In this document: positions 60,069-64,000 of the stretch, one piece after another | Position numbering within the stretch: the first letter of the stretch is position 1 | Layout of the letters: each line of letters starts with the position of its first letter | Assembly: GCA_020633975.1 (NCBI GenBank) | Contig: JACKCR010000002.1 | Span: forward strand, 2,728,001 to 2,792,000 | DNA length: 64,000 nucleotides | Source: Candidatus Eiseniibacteriota bacterium | GTDB taxonomy: Bacteria > Eisenbacteria > RBG-16-71-46 > CAIMUX01 | Reading direction: 5' to 3' | Made by a program: the position numbers and the translations under genes | Notes under the pieces: generated by a model | The model's database searches: none | Told to the model about the DNA's origin: nothing | Seen by the model: only the letters and a program-made list of their open reading frames with translations

Positions 60069-62330
60069 ATGCACCTCGGCCGCCTCACCCTCCCACATCG
60101 TGTCTCTATCATCCGGTACCTCCACGGTTCAGGCGGCCGGCCAGGTGGGGTCATCCGCAGTCTTCGAGGCCTGGTCCTCTCCTGCGCAATGGTCGCCGCC
60201 GCCCTCACAACGAGTCTCGCCCCAGTTCACGCAGCTGCAGGAGTCGCCGCTGCGCGTTGGCTGAACCCGTCCCCGCAGGGCAACTCGATCGAGGCACTCG
60301 CTTTCGAGTCCGACTTGGTCGGCTTCGCGGTCGGAGTCCGTGGGACGACGCTACGCACCACGGATGGAGGAGGCTCGTGGACGGACCTCAGCCACCCCCT
60401 CGACTTCGATGCAGATCTCCTCGACCTCGCGACCCTTGGTGCCGGCCACCTGCTCGCCGTCGGTTCCGGTGCCGGCATCTTCGCCTCAGACGATTCGGGC
60501 GAGTCCTGGCGCGTCGTCGCCAACCCATCCATCGACACGCTCAGGCACCTCGAGCGGATCGGTGGAACCACGTTCTCCGCGGTTGGCGACGGCGGCCAGA
60601 GGCTCCTCTCGACAGACGCGGGTGACAGCTGGAGCCTGGGCTCGGACACGGGACTCCTGTTCGCGCATGGACAGCGCTGGCTCGACCCAAGTCGCGGCTG
60701 GGTCGTTGGCTCTCCGGGAGTCGTCGAGACGTTCGACGGTGGAGTGAGTTGGACCCCGGTGGAGCTCGACGGGTTCGAGTTCTTCGACGTGCAGTTCGCG
60801 GACGGACAGAACGGATGGATCGCCGAGGCGTTCTCGATGTACCGCACGACCGACGGCGGCGCATCCTGGACTTCGATGCCGCAGACACCGCTCTACCTCA
60901 ACACGCAGATCCTCTACTCGACCATGCACCGTCTCCTCATCTGCGCCGGTGAAGGAGCGGAGATCTACGAAACGCGGGACGACGGCCTGAACTGGACACC
61001 GCTCTATCAGCGATTCGGCACGGTGAGCTACACGGCCGTCACGAAGCTCCCGAATGGACGCGTCGTCGTCGCGAGCTCGGACGGCGACCTCCTCTACTCG
61101 GACGACGAAGGCGCAACCTGGACCAACACGACCGATGGCCCTGGAGACGAGGACCGGATCGAGCTGTGGAAGGTCAACCGGCGTCCGGACGGTCGCGGGT
61201 ACGCCACGGGTTCGTCCGGGGATTGGCTCCGGACGTCGGACGACGGAAGCACCTGGACCCGAGAGTCATCGCCGCTCGGCACGTTCGCCTACGAAGTCGA
61301 GTTCCGCGAGGACGGTCTCGGCTTCGGCCCGGGTGTCGGAAGCGGGACGACACTCGCCCGAACGACAGATGGCGGAGTTACGTGGACCCCGCACGTGGTG
61401 TCCCCCTCGTTCGTGGGGGCTCCCGCAGGCTACGAGTTCGCCTCGGAAGCCGTCATCTGGGCGGCATTCAAGGGCACGAACACGACGGAGAGGGTGTTTC
61501 GCTCGACCGACGCAGGGATCACGTGGGAATCGCGCGGAAGCCTTCTCAGCAACGCGGATCCGATTCAAGCGATTTCGTTCGTCGACGAGGATCGCGGATA
61601 CATCGGGGGCGGTTGGCTCGACCCGCAGGGCAAGCTACTCCGGACGACGAACGGCGGAGTGGATTGGGCGGCAATCGCGATCCCGAGCTCGGTCTTCGGA
61701 ATCTGGGACATGTACTGGCCGACCTTCGAGCACGGCTTCCTCGCCGCTCGGGACACGGTCTACGAAACGACCGACGGCGGGATCACGTGGGGCGGCATTC
61801 TCGAAACCGACGCGTCGCAGATGAGTTGGCGCGACGCACAGCACGGCGCCGTTTTCTTCTATCTCAGCCCAACCTTCCAGCTCACGGTCGACGGCGGCGC
61901 GACGTGGACCGACGTCGGGATTCCGTGGTCCATCGGCATCCTCGACATCGAATGGGTCTCCGACACGCGGCTCTGGATCGCTGGACCGGGATCCAGGCTA
62001 CTCGAAGTCGACCTGCTCGAGCCTGCGAGCGTTCCGGGTCCCGACGAAGTGCTGACAGACACCGACCTCGAGAGCCCAGTTCGGCTTCTAGGGAACCCGG
62101 CTCGTGAAACGTTGACACTGGAACTCGAGACCACTGCACACGGAGCGGCCCAGTTCGAGTGGTTCGACTCGGCGGGCCGAAAACTCGGTTCCTGGTCGTC
62201 CGCCGTCGGAGAGGGCAGGTCCTCCGTCCACGTCGCCGTGCCCGCGAACTCGAGGAGCGCCGTCCTCTTTCTCCGCGTGAGTCTCCCCGATGGAGGACAC
62301 TCTTCACACCGAGTCGTCGTCCTGGAGTAG
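60069..62330 (+). CDS. Secreted YCF48/BNR-repeat (Asp-box beta-propeller) protein
   Basis: This protein of about 753 residues has a signal peptide (LVLSCAMVAAALTTSLAPVHA). About thirteen Asp-box-like repeats of the form DGGxxW follow: TTDGGGSW, STDAGDSW, TFDGGVSW, TTDGGASW, TRDDGLNW, TSDDGSTW, RSTDAGITW, TTDGGITW and TVDGGATW. Interleaved VGF.VG-type strands are typical of YCF48/BNR propellers. The C-terminal ~70 residues form a degenerate FlgD-like module (LLGNPARETLTLELETTAHG; LFLRVSLPDGGH). The ATG at 60069 follows GGAG with 6-base spacing; 60057 is an alternative. There is no sialidase active site, so a structural or binding role is likely. The LanB-like gene begins about 110 bases downstream. 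Confidence 0.85.
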   Translation: MHLGRLTLPHRVSIIRYLHGSGGRPGGVIRSLRGLVLSCAMVAAALTTSLAPVHAAAGVAAARWLNPSPQGNSIEALAFESDLVGFAVGVRGTTLRTTDGGGSWTDLSHPLDFDADLLDLATLGAGHLLAVGSGAGIFASDDSGESWRVVANPSIDTLRHLERIGGTTFSAVGDGGQRLLSTDAGDSWSLGSDTGLLFAHGQRWLDPSRGWVVGSPGVVETFDGGVSWTPVELDGFEFFDVQFADGQNGWIAEAFSMYRTTDGGASWTSMPQTPLYLNTQILYSTMHRLLICAGEGAEIYETRDDGLNWTPLYQRFGTVSYTAVTKLPNGRVVVASSDGDLLYSDDEGATWTNTTDGPGDEDRIELWKVNRRPDGRGYATGSSGDWLRTSDDGSTWTRESSPLGTFAYEVEFREDGLGFGPGVGSGTTLARTTDGGVTWTPHVVSPSFVGAPAGYEFASEAVIWAAFKGTNTTERVFRSTDAGITWESRGSLLSNADPIQAISFVDEDRGYIGGGWLDPQGKLLRTTNGGVDWAAIAIPSSVFGIWDMYWPTFEHGFLAARDTVYETTDGGITWGGILETDASQMSWRDAQHGAVFFYLSPTFQLTVDGGATWTDVGIPWSIGILDIEWVSDTRLWIAGPGSRLLEVDLLEPASVPGPDEVLTDTDLESPVRLLGNPARETLTLELETTAHGAAQFEWFDSAGRKLGSWSSAVGEGRSSVHVAVPANSRSAVLFLRVSLPDGGHSSHRVVVLE

Positions 62331-62440
62331 GTCGATCTTGACCTTCCCTCGCCTCCCCGCGATCCTCTCGCCCGAGTGGAGCCGGGCACTGATTCGGAAG
62401 GCCGTGGCTCCCAACGGACCTCGAGCCCGGGAGTCTCCTT

Positions 62441-64000
62441 CTGCGCAGCAACACCATCGTTCCTGCTGGCTTCGTCGCCGTACGGTCCCCGTACCTCCCG
62501 TTCGACACCGTCGAGCTCGGTACGGACGGATTCCGCTGCGCGACCGAGCCAGAGAACTCGGCTGCGTGGGAGACGGACTGCAGCACCGCCCGGGAGCGCT
62601 TGCGAGCTTGGGTCGCGCGGCCGGACGTCCGTGAGGCACTCTTTCTCGCCTCCCCGTCACTCGAAGAGCGGATAGAGCACTGGATCGATTCTCCTACGTC
62701 GGAGAACGGGCTCCGGATCGAAGTCGCACTGACGAAGTACCTCTACCGGATGGCGTCGCGGTGCACTCCTTTCGGCCTCTTCGCGGGAAACGGCGTTGGG
62801 CGGATCGGCGGATTCACGCACCTCTCGCTCTCGGAACCGGAGGCGAGGATCCGTCAGACGCGACTCGACATGGGGTACCTCGATGCGGTGGCAGAGAGGA
62901 TGGTCGACGACCCAGTCCTCCGTCCCCACCTCCCTTTCCGCACGAACTCGAGCCTCTACGAGATCGCGGGAACGTATCGGTATGCAGAACCTCGTCGATC
63001 GCGAGGCAAACGCGCGTACTTCCTGGTCGACGTCGAGGCGCACGAACATCTCCAGCGCATCGTGGAGCGAGGTAGAGAGTCGTCGAACCTGGACGCGCTC
63101 GCGCAGGCCGCCGTCGACGAGAAGGTTTCGTTCGAGGAAGCGCGCGATTTCGTGGAGGAACTCGTCGACGCGAAGATACTCGTCCCCAGCTTCGGACCGA
63201 TCGTGACCGGATCCGAAGCCGCCGACGACCTCATTCGAAAGTTAGACGGGATCGAGGCAACGAAGGAAGTCCGAGAGACGTTGGATCGAATCCGTTCCAC
63301 TCTCCTCGAAATGGACGCACGGGGCGCGGGGATCCGGCCCGAGGAGTATCATGGACTGCGGGAAATTGCGGAGACCCTCGCGCCCGTCGAGCTGTCTCGT
63401 CTCGTCCAGGTCGACTTGGTTCAACCCGGCCGCGAGTTCACGGTCTCGCAGCGTCTCGTCGACGAGCTGACGGAGGCGGTCCAGGTACTGCTCGACCTAT
63501 TCGGTCACGGCCACCAAGACCCTCTCTCCGAGTTCCGGCGCTCATTCGAAGAACGCTACGGTGAAGCCGACGTCCGCTTGGTGGAGGCACTCGACGAGGA
63601 GATCGGGATCGGCTTCCAGACCTCCCACGGCCCCGGGTCCGACGCATCCCCGCTCATCGCGGGTCTCCCGTTTCCCGCGGCCTTGGAGGACGAGCTTCTG
63701 CCGTGGGGTAGCCGCGCGCGATACCTCGAATGGAAGGTCGCGGCTGCCGTCGCGAAAGGAGACGACGAGGTCGTCCTCGAACCAAGGGAGATCGCGCAGT
63801 TCCACGTCGCCAACGGTCCTAGTCTCGCCCCCGCCCATCACATCCACGCGACGATCCTCGAGGACTCACGCGACTCGGAGCGGTCCAGGGTGACGCAAAG
63901 CGGAGCGGACCGAGATACAGCGCGAGTCGCGATCCTGGAAGCCGCGGGGGGCCCTTCCGGCGCACGGTTCCTAGGACGGTTCTGTCAGGCGGACCCCCAG
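62441..64000 (+). CDS. Lanthipeptide dehydratase (LanB) N-terminal region, cut by window edge; non-standard start
   Basis: The frame is open from 62393 to the right edge. It opens with a LanB-like N-terminus (VPAGFVAVRSPYLPFDTVEL), then EALFLASPSLEERIEHWI, the diagnostic KYLYRMASRCTPFGLFAGNG (~90), MGYLDAVAERMVDDPVL, TNSSLYEIAGTYRYAEP, AYFLVDVEAHEHLQ, and near the edge GPSGARFLGRFCQADP. This matches the lantibiotic dehydratase N domain, which glutamylates Ser/Thr from glutamyl-tRNA before elimination. No ATG, GTG or TTG occurs in frame before the conserved text. A CTG at 62441 with GGGAG at 62429-62433 is the best candidate, unless a base error hides an upstream ATG. The elimination domain, precursor peptide and cyclase would lie beyond the window. 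Confidence 0.82.
   Translation, partial: MRSNTIVPAGFVAVRSPYLPFDTVELGTDGFRCATEPENSAAWETDCSTARERLRAWVARPDVREALFLASPSLEERIEHWIDSPTSENGLRIEVALTKYLYRMASRCTPFGLFAGNGVGRIGGFTHLSLSEPEARIRQTRLDMGYLDAVAERMVDDPVLRPHLPFRTNSSLYEIAGTYRYAEPRRSRGKRAYFLVDVEAHEHLQRIVERGRESSNLDALAQAAVDEKVSFEEARDFVEELVDAKILVPSFGPIVTGSEAADDLIRKLDGIEATKEVRETLDRIRSTLLEMDARGAGIRPEEYHGLREIAETLAPVELSRLVQVDLVQPGREFTVSQRLVDELTEAVQVLLDLFGHGHQDPLSEFRRSFEERYGEADVRLVEALDEEIGIGFQTSHGPGSDASPLIAGLPFPAALEDELLPWGSRARYLEWKVAAAVAKGDDEVVLEPREIAQFHVANGPSLAPAHHIHATILEDSRDSERSRVTQSGADRDTARVAILEAAGGPSGARFLGRFCQADPQ

Noticed and set aside
62290-62634. An ATG at 62290 as the start of the LanB gene
   Set aside because: It is in a different frame from the LanB text, and the product is Arg/Pro-rich shadow sequence. 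Only a frameshift would join the two.
1-64000. Insertion sequences, integrases, phage genes, tRNA or rRNA genes
   Set aside because: No transposase or integrase text, terminal inverted repeats with target duplications, cloverleaf sequences or rRNA stretches were found on reading both strands. A tRNAscan and ISfinder run would settle this.

Overview
This window looks like chromosomal DNA from an uncultured, high-GC (mid-60s % by eye), Gram-negative bacterium. Gram-negative signs are an OmpA-family lipoprotein, a TonB-dependent receptor, an RND-type adaptor lipoprotein and MurJ. At least seven secreted proteins end in a FlgD-like/T9SS-like C-terminal module (PNPF...WDG...G.Y...), a habit of FCB-superphylum relatives such as Candidatus Eisenbacteria, Latescibacterota or Krumholzibacteriota. 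That placement is inference from gene style; no rRNA, tRNA, integrase, transposase or CRISPR array was seen.

1-6 kb: the start of a Ser/Thr kinase (minus strand, cut by the edge) diverges from a secreted PNGase F-like deglycosylase with a repetitive N-terminus. A HEAT-repeat protein overlaps an HD-GYP protein by 4 nt, and the two share a similar N-terminal region. 6-16 kb: a KP-43-like subtilase with a FlgD tail, a cytidylate-kinase-like protein, the two TRAP membrane subunits (dctQM, probably leaderless), and a TonB receptor followed by a HmuY-like lipoprotein, probably a heme uptake pair. 15-20 kb: a methyltransferase, a TetR regulator with a good promoter and operator, and a minus-strand run of a TRAP binding protein, an SDR oxidoreductase and an apiosidase-like glycosidase that lacks part of its catalytic domain.

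20-33 kb: a DsbD-N-like protein plus a periplasmic redoxin; an NAD-binding reductase overlapping an alpha/beta hydrolase; an OmpA lipoprotein diverging from a TIGR03790 lipoprotein; a Kbp/YgaU-like BON-LysM protein; an orphan efflux adaptor behind five 16-bp direct repeats; MurJ diverging from a MarR regulator and YceI; and a HAD hydrolase. 33-42 kb is a signalling block: a membrane-anchored Ser/Thr kinase, a broken secreted-protein gene, a hybrid histidine kinase, and a PAS-GAF-GGDEF-EAL protein with an eroded EAL site.

42-62 kb is dominated by secreted proteins: a tandem pair of 1083-residue paralogues, a 1.08-kb apparently non-coding region with 42-bp repeats and hairpins, a vanadium-haloperoxidase-like lipoprotein, a PGAP1/lipase-like protein, a FlgD-tailed protein of unknown function, a pitrilysin-type M16 protease and a YCF48/BNR-repeat protein. 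The right edge cuts a lanthipeptide-dehydratase (LanB) N-terminal region that has no ordinary start codon. It is the best lead to an undescribed system, because it may open a RiPP cluster continuing beyond the window.

Two themes recur. Short tandem repeats appear in or beside genes (15-, 12-, 16-, 42- and 6-bp units), and a TACACT/TAGACT -10-like hexamer sits upstream of several genes, at two of which the predicted transcript start falls almost on the start codon.
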